A DNA stretch of 64,000 bases. Origin: Streptomyces pacificus. GTDB taxonomy: Bacteria > Actinomycetota > Actinomycetes > Streptomycetales > Streptomycetaceae. The translations under genes and the position numbers were made by a program. Shown piece by piece: positions 37,040-46,017 of this stretch. Below the pieces are notes generated by a model. It saw only the letters and a program-made list of their open reading frames with translations. It was not told the origin of the DNA and made no database searches. The DNA lies in contig NZ_BLLG01000004.1 of NCBI RefSeq assembly GCF_011766325.1, forward strand, positions 62,001-126,000, written 5' to 3'. Each line of letters starts with the position of its first letter. Position 1 is the first letter of the stretch.

Positions 37040-37876
37040 TCAGATGCCGACCTTGATGCGCGAGAAGCGCGTCAGGGCGACACCGGCCTCGTCCAGGATC
37101 TGCTGGACGGACTTCTTGCTGTCCAGCGCGTACGGCTGGCCCAGGAGGGTCGCGTCCTTGAAGAATCCGTTGAGGCGACCCTCGACGATCTTCGGCAGCG
37201 CGGCCTCGGGCTTGCCCTCGGCGCGGGTGGTCTCCTCGGCGACGCGGCGCTCGGACTCGACGACCTCGGCCGGCACGTCCTCACGGGACAGGTACTTCGG
37301 CGCGAAGGCGGCGATGTGCTGGGCGACGCCCTTGGCGACCTCGGCGTTCGGCTTGTCGAGCTCGACGAGGACACCGATCTGCGGGGGCAGGTCGGGCATC
37401 GTGCGGTGCATGTACGCGGTCACATAGGCGCCGGAGAACTGCGCGAAGCGGTCCAGGACGATCTTCTCACCCAGGTTGGCGTTGGCCTCGTCGACATAGG
37501 CCTGCACGGTCTTGCCGGGCTCGATCTCGGAGGCGAGCAGGGCCTCGATGTCGGCCGGGGAGGTGGCGGCCACGTGGGCGGCGAGAGCGCCCGCGACGGC
37601 CTGGAACTTCTCGCCCTTCGCGACGAAGTCCGTCTCGCACTTCAGCTCGACGATGACACCGGAGGTGTTGTCGTCGGCGATGAGGGAGACCACGGCACCG
37701 TTCTCGGCGGAACGGCCCTCACGCTTGGCGACGCCCTTCTGGCCCCTGATACGCAGGGCCTCGACGGCCTTGTCGACACTGCCGTCGGCCTCGTCGAGCG
37801 CCTTCTTGCAGTCCATCATGCCCGCACCGGTGAGTTCGCGGAGCTTCTTTACGTCAGCGGCGGTGTAGTTCGCCAT
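37040..37876 (-). CDS. tsf: translation elongation factor Ts
   Basis: 278 residues from ATG 37876 (MANYTAADVKKLREL). EF-Ts regenerates EF-Tu-GTP. The N-terminal UBA-like domain shows LRELTGAGMMDCKKALDEADG. The core has CETDFVAKGEKFQ, the hallmark of the family. In the conserved rpsB-tsf pair, the two genes are separated here by 102 bp containing a strong hairpin. Confidence 0.98.
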   Translation of the reverse strand: MANYTAADVKKLRELTGAGMMDCKKALDEADGSVDKAVEALRIRGQKGVAKREGRSAENGAVVSLIADDNTSGVIVELKCETDFVAKGEKFQAVAGALAAHVAATSPADIEALLASEIEPGKTVQAYVDEANANLGEKIVLDRFAQFSGAYVTAYMHRTMPDLPPQIGVLVELDKPNAEVAKGVAQHIAAFAPKYLSREDVPAEVVESERRVAEETTRAEGKPEAALPKIVEGRLNGFFKDATLLGQPYALDSKKSVQQILDEAGVALTRFSRIKVGI

Positions 37877-37927
37877 GTCTGTCAATCTCTCTGAAGTCGA
37901 AGAGCTGAGGTCGAACGATCCACGGGA

Positions 37928-37960
37928 CGGCGGCGGGGGCTTCATGGGCCCCCGCCGCCG
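37928..37960 (-). terminator. hairpin between rpsB and tsf, candidate partial terminator
   Basis: A perfect 13-bp stem, CGGCGGCGGGGGC (37928-37940) with GCCCCCGCCGCCG (37948-37960), and a 7-nt loop, begins 18 bp after the rpsB stop. tsf lies downstream in the same direction, so it may lower read-through rather than stop it. Confidence 0.65.
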
Positions 37961-37978
37961 ACTACCGGAACCTGGGTG

Positions 37979-38881
37979 TCAGGCCTTGTCGGCGTCCGCG
38001 GCCGGAGCCTCGGCAGCGGCCTCGGCCGGCTTCTCCGCCGACTCCTCCGCCGGCTTCTCGGCCGACTGCCCGGCTTCGGCGGCCGGGGCCTCGTCGGCCT
38101 TCTTCTCGCCCTCGAGCAGATCGCGCTCCCACTCGGCCAGCGGCTCGCCGGCGGCCTTCTCGCCCGGCTTCGAGTCACCGGTGGCGACGCCGGAGCGGGC
38201 GATGAGGCCCTCGGCGACGGCGTCGGCGATCACGCGGGTGAGCAGCGTGACGGAGCGGATCGCGTCGTCGTTGCCCGGGATCTTGTAGTCGACCTCGTCC
38301 GGGTCGCAGTTGGTGTCGAGGATCGCGACGACCGGGATGTGGAGCTTGCGCGCCTCACCGACGGCGATGTGCTCCTTCTTGGTGTCGACGATCCAGACGG
38401 CGCTCGGCACCTTCTGCATCTCGCGGATGCCACCGAGGGTCTTCTCCAGCTTGGCCTTCTCGCGCGAGAGGACCAGGAGCTCCTTCTTGGTGAGACCGGA
38501 GGCGGCCACGTCCTCGAAGTCGATCGCCTCGAGCTCCTTCAGACGCTGAAGGCGCTTGTAGACGGTGGAGAAGTTGGTGAGCATGCCGCCGAGCCAACGC
38601 TGGTTGACGTAGGGCATGCCGACGCGGGTCGCCTGCTCGGCGATGGCCTCCTGCGCCTGCTTCTTCGTGCCGACGAACATGATGGAGCCGCCGTGCGCGA
38701 CGGTCTCCTTGACGAACTCGTAGGCGCGGTCGATGTACGACAGCGACTGGAGCAGGTCGATGATGTAGATGCCGTTGCGCTCGGTGAAGATGAAGCGCTT
38801 CATCTTCGGGTTCCAGCGGCGGGTCTGGTGACCGAAGTGGACGCCGCTCTCCAGCAGCTCCCGCATCGTGACGACGGCCAT
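37979..38881 (-). CDS. rpsB: 30S ribosomal protein S2
   Basis: 300 residues from ATG 38881 ([27 protein letters not shown]), with GGAGA 7 bp upstream. Conserved S2 segments include [22 protein letters not shown]-like [13 protein letters not shown] and [20 protein letters not shown]. The last 60 residues are an Ala/Glu/Lys-rich tail (repeats of AEKPAEE), typical for actinobacterial S2. It leads the rpsB-tsf unit. The 261-bp gap to the M23 gene must hold its promoter. Confidence 0.98.
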   Translation of the reverse strand: MAVVTMRELLESGVHFGHQTRRWNPKMKRFIFTERNGIYIIDLLQSLSYIDRAYEFVKETVAHGGSIMFVGTKKQAQEAIAEQATRVGMPYVNQRWLGGMLTNFSTVYKRLQRLKELEAIDFEDVAASGLTKKELLVLSREKAKLEKTLGGIREMQKVPSAVWIVDTKKEHIAVGEARKLHIPVVAILDTNCDPDEVDYKIPGNDDAIRSVTLLTRVIADAVAEGLIARSGVATGDSKPGEKAAGEPLAEWERDLLEGEKKADEAPAAEAGQSAEKPAEESAEKPAEAAAEAPAADADKA

Positions 38882-39142
38882 GGCCGTATCTCCTTGAGTT
38901 TTCCCGGTTGTGTCCTGACGCCCCGGCGCGCCGTGCCGCGAGGGACCGAGAGGCGCGGCCACCGACCGAGGATCTGGGTGGTGGCGGGGCGTGCGAAGTC
39001 GACCCGGGTGACCCGGATCGCCAGAAGAAGTGTACGGGACCGCCGGGGTGCCGGGTGACGGCGATGTCCACAACCGGTCGGTAGTCCACAGATCCAGACC
39101 ATGATCAGCACGGCGATGGCCGGTTGGTGGACCGTCTGCGTC

Positions 39143-39976
39143 ATGAAGCGCGGACGACGAGTCGTGACGGCGGCACTGGCGGCGGCACTGCTGGTGCTGG
39201 CCTCCCCGGTGGCCGCCCGGGCGGCCATCTGGCCGGTGGGCCCGCCCCGGCCCTCGGTGGTGCGGGGCTGGGAACCGCCACCGTCCCCCTACGGACGGGG
39301 CCACCGCGGGGTGGACCTGGCGGCGCCCCCGGGCACCGAGGTGCGCGCTGCGGCGCCGGGCCGGGTGTCCTTTGCCGGACCGGTGGCGGGGCGCGGCGTG
39401 CTGTCGGTCGAGTTGACGGGGACGGGCCGGCCGCCGATGCGGACGACCTACGAGCCGGTGCGCCCGCTCGTCCGTCCGGGCGCCCTGGTGGACGAGGGGC
39501 AGGTCGTGGCAGTGGTGGCGGAGGGTTCCTCGCACTGTGCACAGGGCTGTCTCCACTGGGGCCTCCGGCGTGGGGAGGAATACCTCGACCCACTCGCCCT
39601 GCTGTCCGCATCGGCCCTGCGCCGCGGCCCGTCCCGGCTGCTACCGGTCTTCGGCGCGCCCTGGCCTCCGACGGCACCGGAGGGGGCCCCGGCGGGGCTC
39701 GCCGAGGCATCGGCTCCGTCCCGGGCGGGCGCGGACGCGGTCCTGGCCCTGCTGCTCGCGGCGGCGGCGGTCGTCTCCCGCAGGGCGTCACGCACCACCG
39801 GCGGAGCCCTGGCCGGGGAAGGAGCACCAGGGGAGGCAAGCCGGGGGAAGAAGCCCGCAGGAGGGCCCGGGAGAGGGGCTGGGGGCAGAGGGAAGGGAAC
39901 GGGGAAGGGGGAAGGGGGACGGGCAGGGGAAGGGAAGGGAAGGAGAAGGGAAGGGGAAGGGGAAGGGGGACGGCAC
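39143..39976 (+). CDS. M23-family peptidase-like secreted protein with an open 3' end
   Basis: The first 200 residues look real. A signal peptide ([27 protein letters not shown]) is followed by an M23/LytM-like domain with HRGVDL (His54, Asp58), [15 protein letters not shown] and [14 protein letters not shown] (His131, His138). Its homologs usually stop soon after the LDPL segment. Here a membrane-like stretch ([15 protein letters not shown]) and a Gly/Lys/Glu-rich run encoded by a purine-rich repeat follow. There is no in-frame stop before 41402-41404, which would carry the frame antisense through tetR and most of whiG. I therefore end the feature at the repeat. The start could also be ATG 39101 or 39116. 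Confidence 0.6.
39881..39971 (+). repeat. purine-rich GGGAA/GGGGAA simple repeat
   Basis: About 90 bp consist almost only of G and A, with many copies of GGGAA and GGGGAA and a few isolated Cs. It follows the M23 domain and lies 56 bp before the tetR stop. It may have expanded or contracted by slippage and could explain the missing stop codon of the M23 gene. Confidence 0.8.
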
Positions 39977-40027
39977 GGGTGGGGGCGCGAGTTCGGCGCG
40001 GGGAGCCGACGGGAACAGCAGCCGGGG

Positions 40028-40612
40028 TCAGGCGCCCAGGACCCCGCGGAGCGCCATGGAGACCGCGGCCTCCGCGATGGCAGGCGGGTCCTCGGCGGCG
40101 CCCAGCTCGATGCGGCGCACAGCGGCGTCCACGATTCCCTGGAGGAGCATGGCCGCGAGGCGCGGCTGCCGATGCCCCAGTTCCCCAAGCGCTTCCACGA
40201 TCATGGCGATCAGCCCGCCGTGTGCGGCGCGGATCTTCTCCCTGGCTCCATCGTCCAGCTCGCTCACCGAGATCGCGACGACGGCCCGGTGGCGGCGGTC
40301 ACCGACAAGCTCCAGCTGGCGGCGCACATAGGCCTCGACCTTGTCCTCGGCGGTCTCCGCAGCCGCCATGGCGGCCTCCACCTCCGCAGCCCAGACCGGG
40401 AAGTCGACGGCGCACAGCTCTTCGACCACTGCGGCACGGGAGCGGAAGTACTCGTAGACGGAGGATCTGGCCAGGCCCGTGCGCTCGGCCAGGGCCGGGA
40501 AGGTGAGCGCATCCGTCCCTCTTTCGGACAGCAGGGAGCGCGCGGCGTCCAGCAGAGCTGCGCGCTGCATGGTCCGGTGCTCGGCCACGGAGGCCGCTCG
40601 AATCCTTGGCAC
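40028..40612 (-). CDS. TetR/AcrR-family transcriptional regulator
   Basis: 194 residues from GTG 40612 (VPRIRAASVAEHRTMQR). The N-terminal HTH reads ALLDAARSLLSERGTDALTFPALAERTGLARSSVYEYFRSRAAVVEEL, typical TetR. The C-terminal ligand domain is all-helical and not assignable to a ligand class. Regulators of this kind repress nearby or own genes. It lies between rpsB's neighbour and whiG; the target is unknown. 111 bp separate it from the whiG stop. Confidence 0.93.
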   Translation of the reverse strand: MPRIRAASVAEHRTMQRAALLDAARSLLSERGTDALTFPALAERTGLARSSVYEYFRSRAAVVEELCAVDFPVWAAEVEAAMAAAETAEDKVEAYVRRQLELVGDRRHRAVVAISVSELDDGAREKIRAAHGGLIAMIVEALGELGHRQPRLAAMLLQGIVDAAVRRIELGAAEDPPAIAEAAVSMALRGVLGA

Positions 40613-40723
40613 GGAACCACCTTAAGGCGAACGCGGCCCGCACGGGTGGGACAGTGCAGGATCGGCCCGGCACCGCCGGGAGGTCCCCGGTGGGAGCGGC
40701 GCCGCCCGCGGTGGCCGCCGGCC

Positions 40724-41560
40724 TCACCGGTCGACGTCGGCCAGCTTCGCTCTGAGCTGCAGCACGGACTTGGTGTGGATCTGGCTGACCCGGCTCTCGG
40801 TGACGCCCAGGACATTGCCGATCTCGGCCAGGGTCAGGCCTTCGTAGTAGTACAGGGTGACGACGGTCTTCTCCCGGTCGGGGAGCGTGTTGATGGCGCG
40901 GGCGAGCAGGCGCCGGAGTTCGCGGTCCTCGGCCACTTCCACCGGGTTGTCCGCTGCGGTGTCCTCCAGGGTGTCCATGAGGCTGAGCCGGTCACCGCCC
41001 TCACCCCCGGCATGGAGCAGTTCCTCCAGGGCGACGACGTTCGCCAGGGACAACTGGCTGAAGACGGAGTGCAGTTCCTCGAGCGAGATGCCCATCTCCG
41101 AAGCCACCTCGCTCTCGGAGGGGGTGCGCCGCAGTTGGGCCTCCAGCGTGGCGTACGCGCGCTCGACGTTCCGGGCCTTCTGGCGCACGGAGCGCGGGAT
41201 CCAGTCCAGTGCCCGCAACTCGTCGATCATGGCGCCCCGGATGCGGGTGATCGCATACGTCTCGAACTTGATCGAACGTTCGATGTCGAACTTCTCGATC
41301 GCGTCGATGAGTCCGAAGACCCCGGAGGAGACGAAGTCCGCCTGCTCGACGTTGGACGGCAGCCCGACGCTCACCCGGCCCGCGACGTACTTCACCAGCG
41401 GTGAGTAGTGGAGGATCAGCTGCTCTCGCAACCGCTCGTCACCGGAGGCCTTGTACGACCGCCACAGCTCTTCCAGCGACGAGGGCGCGGGCAGCCGCCC
41501 GGAACCACGGGCAGCGGGGTGAACTGCCGCATGGTCGGGCCCGGAGGTGTGCTGGGGCAT
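40724..41560 (-). CDS. whiG: RNA polymerase sigma factor WhiG
   Basis: WhiG is the FliA-type sigma factor needed for Streptomyces aerial hyphae to form spores. 278 residues from ATG 41560 ([16 protein letters not shown]). Region 2 shows [32 protein letters not shown] and [11 protein letters not shown], with region 2.4 [27 protein letters not shown]. Region 4 shows [41 protein letters not shown]. The length matches the known 280-residue protein. In integrated form the dprA remnant is next upstream. Confidence 0.98.
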   Translation of the reverse strand: MPQHTSGPDHAAVHPAARGSGRLPAPSSLEELWRSYKASGDERLREQLILHYSPLVKYVAGRVSVGLPSNVEQADFVSSGVFGLIDAIEKFDIERSIKFETYAITRIRGAMIDELRALDWIPRSVRQKARNVERAYATLEAQLRRTPSESEVASEMGISLEELHSVFSQLSLANVVALEELLHAGGEGGDRLSLMDTLEDTAADNPVEVAEDRELRRLLARAINTLPDREKTVVTLYYYEGLTLAEIGNVLGVTESRVSQIHTKSVLQLRAKLADVDR

Positions 41561-41725
41561 GCGTTGCCTTTGAGCCGTTCTGCCGTGGGGTGCGAGGGGG
41601 ACGGGTGGTGTGGGCCGGTTGCTGGGTGGTGAACCTGGCGAGCGTAGCGTGACTGGACGATTGCGGTGCGCGAACGGCAGGGGATCGCGCACCGGTGCGT
41701 GTGTACCGTCGGCCAGGTCTTCGAG

Positions 41726-41756
41726 CGGGGGCCGGGGCAGCGGGCACCGGCCCCCG
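41726..41756 (-). terminator. hairpin after dprA 3' end
   Basis: CGGGGGCCGG (41726-41735) pairs with CCGGCCCCCG (41747-41756), 10 bp, with an 11-nt loop. It lies 61 bp beyond the stop shared by the dprA 3' part and the recombinase frame. The rest of the 256-bp gap to whiG must hold the whiG promoter. Confidence 0.65.
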
Positions 41757-41816
41757 GGCTGTCGCGGAGGCGCGGCCGGGGCCATCGGGCTCACCCTGTC
41801 ACCCGAATGCCCCGGG

Positions 41817-42188
41817 TCAAGCATCGCCTCGCCGGGTGTTCGAGCCCGTTGTGGCGCCTGCGGCCAACTTCCAGCGGTCACCACGGCGTTCCACAAAGCC
41901 CAGGGAGTGCAGTTCGTACAGCCTCGCGAGAGTCTCGTCGGTGGTGCTGCCGGCCCGACCGGCGACCTCACGGCCGTCGAGTGCGCCGCGGGCCGGGAGG
42001 ACGTCCAGAACCCGTGCACAGCCCGGTGCGAGGAGGTCTCTCGGGAGCACCGGCCCCCTGCGCGCGGGAGCGAGTTCACCGATGTCCCCCACCAACTCCA
42101 CCACTTCATCGGAGTCCGTCACCAGCACCGCCCCGCTGCGCAGGAGTTCATGCACGCCCGAGGAGAGCCCGCTGGTCACCGGCCCGGG
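41817..42188 (-). pseudogene. dprA: dprA 3' part, displaced by the mobile element
   Basis: The minus strand reads [41 protein letters not shown], then a winged-helix stretch ending [27 protein letters not shown]. That is the C-terminal third of DprA (end of the Rossmann fold plus the DML1-like winged helix), 122 codons plus the core Pro. It has no start of its own and is read only as an in-frame extension of the serine recombinase. Joining it to the dprA 5' part at the CCC codon would give a 388-residue DprA. Confidence 0.93.
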
Positions 42189-44117
42189 GAGACCTGTTCC
42201 GGCGGGTACCGCTTCTTCCTGGATGTCGGCGCCGGTCAGGACGCGGGGGTCTACGCGGCCCTCCACGCGCAGGGGCGGGACCTGGGGCGGGGTCCACACC
42301 GGCTGACCCGTGTCAGGCAGGGCGGCCATGATCTCGTCCCAGACCCCGCAGTTGCGCCAGGTCTTGTAACGAGAGTGGATGCCCTTCCACAGGCCGAACC
42401 GCTCGGGCAGCTCCTCCCACAGGCACCCGGTGCGCGCCTTGTAGAACATCGCATCGAGCATCACCCGGCCGGGTCGGCACCGGTGGTTCGGGGGCTGCCA
42501 CGCCTTCACGATCGGCTCGACCCGGGCCCATGCCTCGTCGGTCAGCTCGTCCGGCACCAGGCGCTGCGCGGCGGTGAACCAATCGCGCATCGAGCACGCG
42601 AGACCGAGACGCGGCTTCGGGATCGTGCCCGTGATGGTGACCCGCACATCAAGCAGGGCCAGCACCTCGGCCTGGTCGGTCGGGTCCATGTCGGCCAGCC
42701 GCTCACGCGCCACGGTGGCCAGGGCGGCAAGGTCCTTGGCCCGACGCTCGGCGGCCTCGGTCTCCTCCAGCCACGCGGCGGCCTCGTCGCGCATCGCCCG
42801 GAGCTGCTCGACCTCATCGGACAGGGCACGGGTGGCCGCTTCCACGGCGACCGCCGGAAGCCCCGCCTTGGCGTAGTCGGTCACGACCTTGGTCACGGCC
42901 TGCTCGCGCTCGGCAATCTTGCGGTCCAGGTCGGCGATGCGGTCGGCATGGTTGGACTCCTGGCCAGCCGCCATGCCGACCCACTCAGCCGCCATCGCCT
43001 TGAGCCGCTCCGGGTCGCCCAGCAGCTTGACCACGTCCGACCACACGGCGGCCTCGACAGCGTCGGCGTCCACCATGTCGCACGAGCAGACGGGGTCACC
43101 CGGGTACTTCGCGGCCTTGCCGGAACAGCGGTACCAGCGACCCGACCGCCCCGAGCGCTTCATGCCGACGTAGTGCGCGTCGCAGTGGCCAAAGATCCGC
43201 TTTGAGAGGGGATAGCCGTGCGGCTTCGGCTTGGGCTTGCCGTTGCCGAGTCGCCCCATGGCCTGGCTGAGGTCGGCCACCTCCTCGGGCGTGAAGATCG
43301 GGTCAAGCTGGATCGTGACGGTCTTGCCGTGCTTGGCCGTGCCGTCCTTATTGAGGGTCGCGCCGTGGCCAGCGTGCGCCCGGTTCGGGTTCCGGAAGGT
43401 CACCACCGCGCGCAGGGTCGATTCGCTGATGAGCTTCGCCCGAAGGTTGGAGTGCGACCAGGGCTTACCCGACCGGGTGAACTGCTCCAGCGCGTTGAGC
43501 CGCTGGGCCATCTCGCGCGTGTTCATCCCCTCCTCTACGACCATCTTGCGGGCGGCCTTCAAGATGGCGGCCTCGTGCTCGTCGATGACCAGGAAGGAAC
43601 CGCGCTTGCCCTTGCCCTCGATGCGGTAGCCGTACGGGGGTGCACCCCCGGGCCACCCCCCAGCCTCGGCCTTCATCTGTAGGCCGCCCTGGGTGCGCTC
43701 GCGGATCAGGTTGTATTCCATCTCCGCGATGGCCGCGTACTGCTGCAACATGAACTTGCCGTGGGTGGTCGTCGTGTCGATCTCCTGAGTGACCGAGACG
43801 ATCGCGGTTTCGAGGTCTTCGAGCTGCCAGATCCACCGCCAGAACGCGCGCCCGGTCCGGCCGACCCGATCGAACTTGTGCACCACGACCACGTCAACGA
43901 GTCCGGCCTTCACGTCGGCCATCAGCCGGTCGAAGCCGGGTCGCTTGGTCAGGGAGCCGCTGACGCCCTCGTCCTTATAGACGTCGTGCAGCCGCCAGCC
44001 CTTGCGCTCGACGTACGCCCGGCAGGCGTCGTCTTGGACGTCGAGGCCGTAGCCGCGCGTCTGCTCCTCGGTGCTGACCCGCTCCAGGATGGCGGCTCGC
44101 ATGGTTTGCTGGTTCAC
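41817..44117 (-). CDS. large serine recombinase, fused in frame to the DprA C-terminus
   Basis: 766 residues from GTG 44117, with GAGGA 7 bp upstream. Residues 7-155 are the resolvase domain with nucleophile Ser15 (ERVSTEEQ) and HKFDRVGR. A recombinase domain follows (about 175-300), then a zinc ribbon ([29 protein letters not shown]) and a coiled coil, typical of large serine integrases. Residues about 545-625 ([40 protein letters not shown]) resemble the N-terminal domain of IS5-type transposases. From Pro644 the protein is DprA. In the excised circle the frame would instead end after 20 other codons, giving 664 residues. It should catalyse integration, and with a helper factor excision. 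Confidence 0.93.
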   Translation of the reverse strand: MNQQTMRAAILERVSTEEQTRGYGLDVQDDACRAYVERKGWRLHDVYKDEGVSGSLTKRPGFDRLMADVKAGLVDVVVVHKFDRVGRTGRAFWRWIWQLEDLETAIVSVTQEIDTTTTHGKFMLQQYAAIAEMEYNLIRERTQGGLQMKAEAGGWPGGAPPYGYRIEGKGKRGSFLVIDEHEAAILKAARKMVVEEGMNTREMAQRLNALEQFTRSGKPWSHSNLRAKLISESTLRAVVTFRNPNRAHAGHGATLNKDGTAKHGKTVTIQLDPIFTPEEVADLSQAMGRLGNGKPKPKPHGYPLSKRIFGHCDAHYVGMKRSGRSGRWYRCSGKAAKYPGDPVCSCDMVDADAVEAAVWSDVVKLLGDPERLKAMAAEWVGMAAGQESNHADRIADLDRKIAEREQAVTKVVTDYAKAGLPAVAVEAATRALSDEVEQLRAMRDEAAAWLEETEAAERRAKDLAALATVARERLADMDPTDQAEVLALLDVRVTITGTIPKPRLGLACSMRDWFTAAQRLVPDELTDEAWARVEPIVKAWQPPNHRCRPGRVMLDAMFYKARTGCLWEELPERFGLWKGIHSRYKTWRNCGVWDEIMAALPDTGQPVWTPPQVPPLRVEGRVDPRVLTGADIQEEAVPAGTGLPGPVTSGLSSGVHELLRSGAVLVTDSDEVVELVGDIGELAPARRGPVLPRDLLAPGCARVLDVLPARGALDGREVAGRAGSTTDETLARLYELHSLGFVERRGDRWKLAAGATTGSNTRRGDA
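42186..42188. other. left attachment junction (attL/attR core)
   Basis: On the minus strand GGTCTC-CCC-GGGCCG: recombinase codons up to CCC, dprA codons after it. The shared core with the other junction is CCC in the same reading phase, with a GG six bases earlier also shared. The exact crossover dinucleotide is probably within CCC. Confidence 0.75.
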
Positions 44118-44183
44118 GCTGGGTTCCTCAATCTCTCAGCACTTCGGCCCGGTCGGGGGTGCCACCCCGACCGGGCTCGTCCG

Positions 44184-44390
44184 TCAGCGGGTGAAGTCGG
44201 CCGTGCAGTCGGCCCAGACGAAATCGCCGCTGGCCTCGTCCACGGCCACCTGGCGGATGCGGAGCTGACAGACGCTCGCGTCGGGCACCTCGCGCCGGGC
44301 CTTGTCGGCGAGCTTGCGAATCTCGGCCGGGTCGTGGAACTGGGCCGTGACCAAGCGGCCCTGCGGGTTGCGGAACTGGATCTTGAACAC
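44184..44390 (-). CDS. small protein of unknown function upstream of the recombinase
   Basis: 68 residues from GTG 44390, with AGGAG 5 bp upstream. The sequence begins MFKIQFRNPQGRLVTAQFHD and has many charged residues (DKARREVPDASVCQLRIRQV). I recognise no domain. It is 66 bp upstream of the recombinase start and probably co-transcribed. Its position would suit a recombination directionality factor, but nothing in the sequence proves that. Confidence 0.7.
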   Translation of the reverse strand: MFKIQFRNPQGRLVTAQFHDPAEIRKLADKARREVPDASVCQLRIRQVAVDEASGDFVWADCTADFTR

Positions 44391-44446
44391 TGGGGCTCCT
44401 CTCGGAGCCGGGCGGCCTGAGCCGACCGCCCGGCGGTGCGGGTCGG

Positions 44447-44929
44447 TCAGGCGGCCTGGAACTTGAGGGTGCGGCGCTCCTTGCCCTTCACCTCGTAGAC
44501 GAAGTGGTCGCCGTCCATCCGGCCGGTGAAGGTGGCCCGGCCGACCTTGGCCGTGACCTTGGCGGGGGTCTTCGCCTTGGGGGCGGCCTTCTTCGCGGCG
44601 CGGGCTGCGGCGCGCTCGGCCTTCTCGGCGGCCTTGGTCTCGGCGCGGGTGATCCCGGCGGTGACCATGTGGCCGAACGCGAACTTGGCCGCGTGGGTGG
44701 CCGCGTCGGCCGGGCTGGCGATGCCGTCCACGGTCCGGATGACCTCGGCGCCCTCGGCACCGGCCTTGATCAGGAAGGACTTGAGCTTGGCGTCGTGGCC
44801 GGGAGCGAACAGCCGCTTGGTCTCCGCCTTGCAGCCGGTGGTGCGGCCATCGGCGGTCGCGAACTGCGAGCAGGTGCAGGCGGTGGCCTCGGCCTGGGCG
44901 GTCTTCGCGGCGGTGGTGTTGGCGGCCAT
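44447..44929 (-). CDS. element protein with N-terminal Cys motif and Lys/Ala-rich C-terminus, unknown
   Basis: 160 residues from ATG 44929 (MAANTTAAKTAQAEATAC), with GGAGA upstream. CTCSQFATADGRTTGCKAET followed by KRLFAPGHDAKLKSFL contains three cysteines and a His and may bind zinc. Residues 95-135 are Ala/Lys-rich (AEKAERAAARAAKKAAPKA), resembling a DNA-binding basic tail, and a short beta-like end follows (ATFTGRMDGDHFVYEV). I cannot name it. The 322-bp gap upstream holds an A+T-rich promoter-like stretch and two repeats described separately. Confidence 0.8.
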   Translation of the reverse strand: MAANTTAAKTAQAEATACTCSQFATADGRTTGCKAETKRLFAPGHDAKLKSFLIKAGAEGAEVIRTVDGIASPADAATHAAKFAFGHMVTAGITRAETKAAEKAERAAARAAKKAAPKAKTPAKVTAKVGRATFTGRMDGDHFVYEVKGKERRTLKFQAA

Positions 44930-44949
44930 TTCGTCTCCCTGAATTCCCG

Positions 44950-45012
44950 AATTCCGGCCTGTCCGGAATTGCTGAGAAAATAAAATCATGGGATTTACGC
45001 GCCGCACAATTT
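44950..45012 (-). promoter_or_regulatory. promoter-region palindrome and shared motif before the 160-residue gene
   Basis: AATTCCGG (44950-44957) and CCGGAATT (44963-44970) form a palindrome around CCTGT. An A+T-rich run (GAAAATAAAATC) follows, then GGGATTTACGC...CAATTT (44990-45012), which matches a site at 52338-52360 at 20 of 23 positions. That second site lies in front of an XRE regulator gene. Candidate operator shared by two transcripts of the element. Confidence 0.5.
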
Positions 45013-45135
45013 CTGAAATTTGGCCGAATCTAAAAAGGCACCCGGCATGGGCTCGGCAGGGCCTCTTTCCGCACCGCCATTCACGGCAAGTAACCGGGCC
45101 TTTTGTCACCACTCGTAATGGACGACTGTGACTCG

Positions 45136-45237
45136 GACTGTGACTGTGGCAGCCACAACGACCCCCGGCACACCCCCCATGCCTGGGCACGCCCCCCATG
45201 GGAGGGGGTCCCGGCCGTGGCTGCCACAGTCACAGTC
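45136..45237. repeat. 102-bp inverted repeat with GACTGTG repeats
   Basis: Arms 45136-45156 and 45217-45237 are perfect complements over 21 bp; the left arm reads GACTGTGACTGTGGCAGCCAC. Inside are a second short stem, GACCCCC (45160-45166) with GGGGGTC (45204-45210), and a direct repeat, GGGCAC(A/G)CCCCCCATG-like. ACTGTGACT occurs at 45125 and 45137, with more copies in the right arm. It lies in the 322-bp gap between the 160-residue gene and the next gene. A terminator, an operator array or a replication/transfer site are all possible. Confidence 0.8.
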
Positions 45238-45251
45238 ACAATTACCGGCCG

Positions 45252-45716
45252 TTATTCGCGGTCGGCGGGGCGGTTGACCTTGTCGCTCGGGACCTTGACC
45301 CCGGGCGGCAGGCCGAACGCGCTCAGGTCGTCCGCCTCGGCCGGGCGCGAACCGCCCCTGATCTGCCGGGCCTTGGTGGCGAAGTAGGCCACCTCCCCCG
45401 CCGTCCAGCGGATGACCTTGTAACCCACCCAGAGCCCCCCGCCGACGACGAGGCCGCCGGGCACCGGGCCCAGCTCGTACACGGCGTACGCCCCGCCGAG
45501 GGCTGCGGAATTCACGCCGAAAACCGCCCACGGAATCCAGCGCCGAGGACGCCGGACGACCGTGCCAGCGCCCACCGTGGCCACCCTGGGGCGTCCTGCT
45601 TTGGTGAGTCCGGCGCGACGCTTCGCGGCGGTGTTGTGGGTGTAGCTCGCGCCAAAGCTGACGCGCTTTCCGTCACGGGTCCGGAATTCCGGCCGGAATG
45701 CCTTGGTGGTGCTCAT
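45252..45716 (-). CDS. small membrane protein of unknown function
   Basis: 154 residues from ATG 45716 (MSTTKAFRPEFRTRDGKRV), with GAAGGGA upstream. A basic N-terminus precedes two hydrophobic segments (WIPWAVFGVNSAALGGAYAVYEL and GPVPGGLVVGGGLWVGYKVI). A soluble tail with DDLSAFGLPPGVKVP ends ADRE. No domain recognised. It lies between the two large inverted repeats of the element, on the same strand as the transfer-like membrane protein upstream. Confidence 0.75.
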   Translation of the reverse strand: MSTTKAFRPEFRTRDGKRVSFGASYTHNTAAKRRAGLTKAGRPRVATVGAGTVVRRPRRWIPWAVFGVNSAALGGAYAVYELGPVPGGLVVGGGLWVGYKVIRWTAGEVAYFATKARQIRGGSRPAEADDLSAFGLPPGVKVPSDKVNRPADRE

Positions 45717-45878
45717 TGGTGGTCCCTTCCGGGCACCCCAAATCCCGTGCTTTCCTGGATTTGGGACGGCCCTTGCCTGCGCGGGTCGGACTGGAGGAGG
45801 GGCCCGGAAGCGAACCTTGACGGGGGGAGCTTCCGGGCCCTTCTGTGTGCGGGTCGTTAACCTTTCGCCGGCCGAGGG

Positions 45879-45967
45879 CTCCCGTGGTATCTCCGAGGGC
45901 CTGAGACCCCCGGGCGGGCACCGAGTACCGGAGCGGCCCCCAGAGGCCACGGGAGATACCACGGGAG
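45879..45967. repeat. 16-bp perfect inverted repeat with GGAGATACC arms
   Basis: CTCCCGTGGTATCTCC (45879-45894) is the reverse complement of 45952-45967, with 57 bp between. A third partial copy, GGGGTATCTCGTGGG (45976-45990), follows. It fills the 301-bp gap between the SpdB-like gene and the next gene. CACGGGAGATACC recurs near 52600, outside any gene of the element. Role unknown. Confidence 0.7.
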
Positions 45968-46017
45968 GCCGGGACGGGGTATCTCGTGGGCTGCGCCCCG
46001 CCCCTGGCCTGCGCGGA

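Noticed and set aside
38882..39142. Clear promoter for rpsB
   Set aside because: A possible TACACT -10 (39029-39034, minus strand) has no fitting -35 at normal spacing, so I do not list it.
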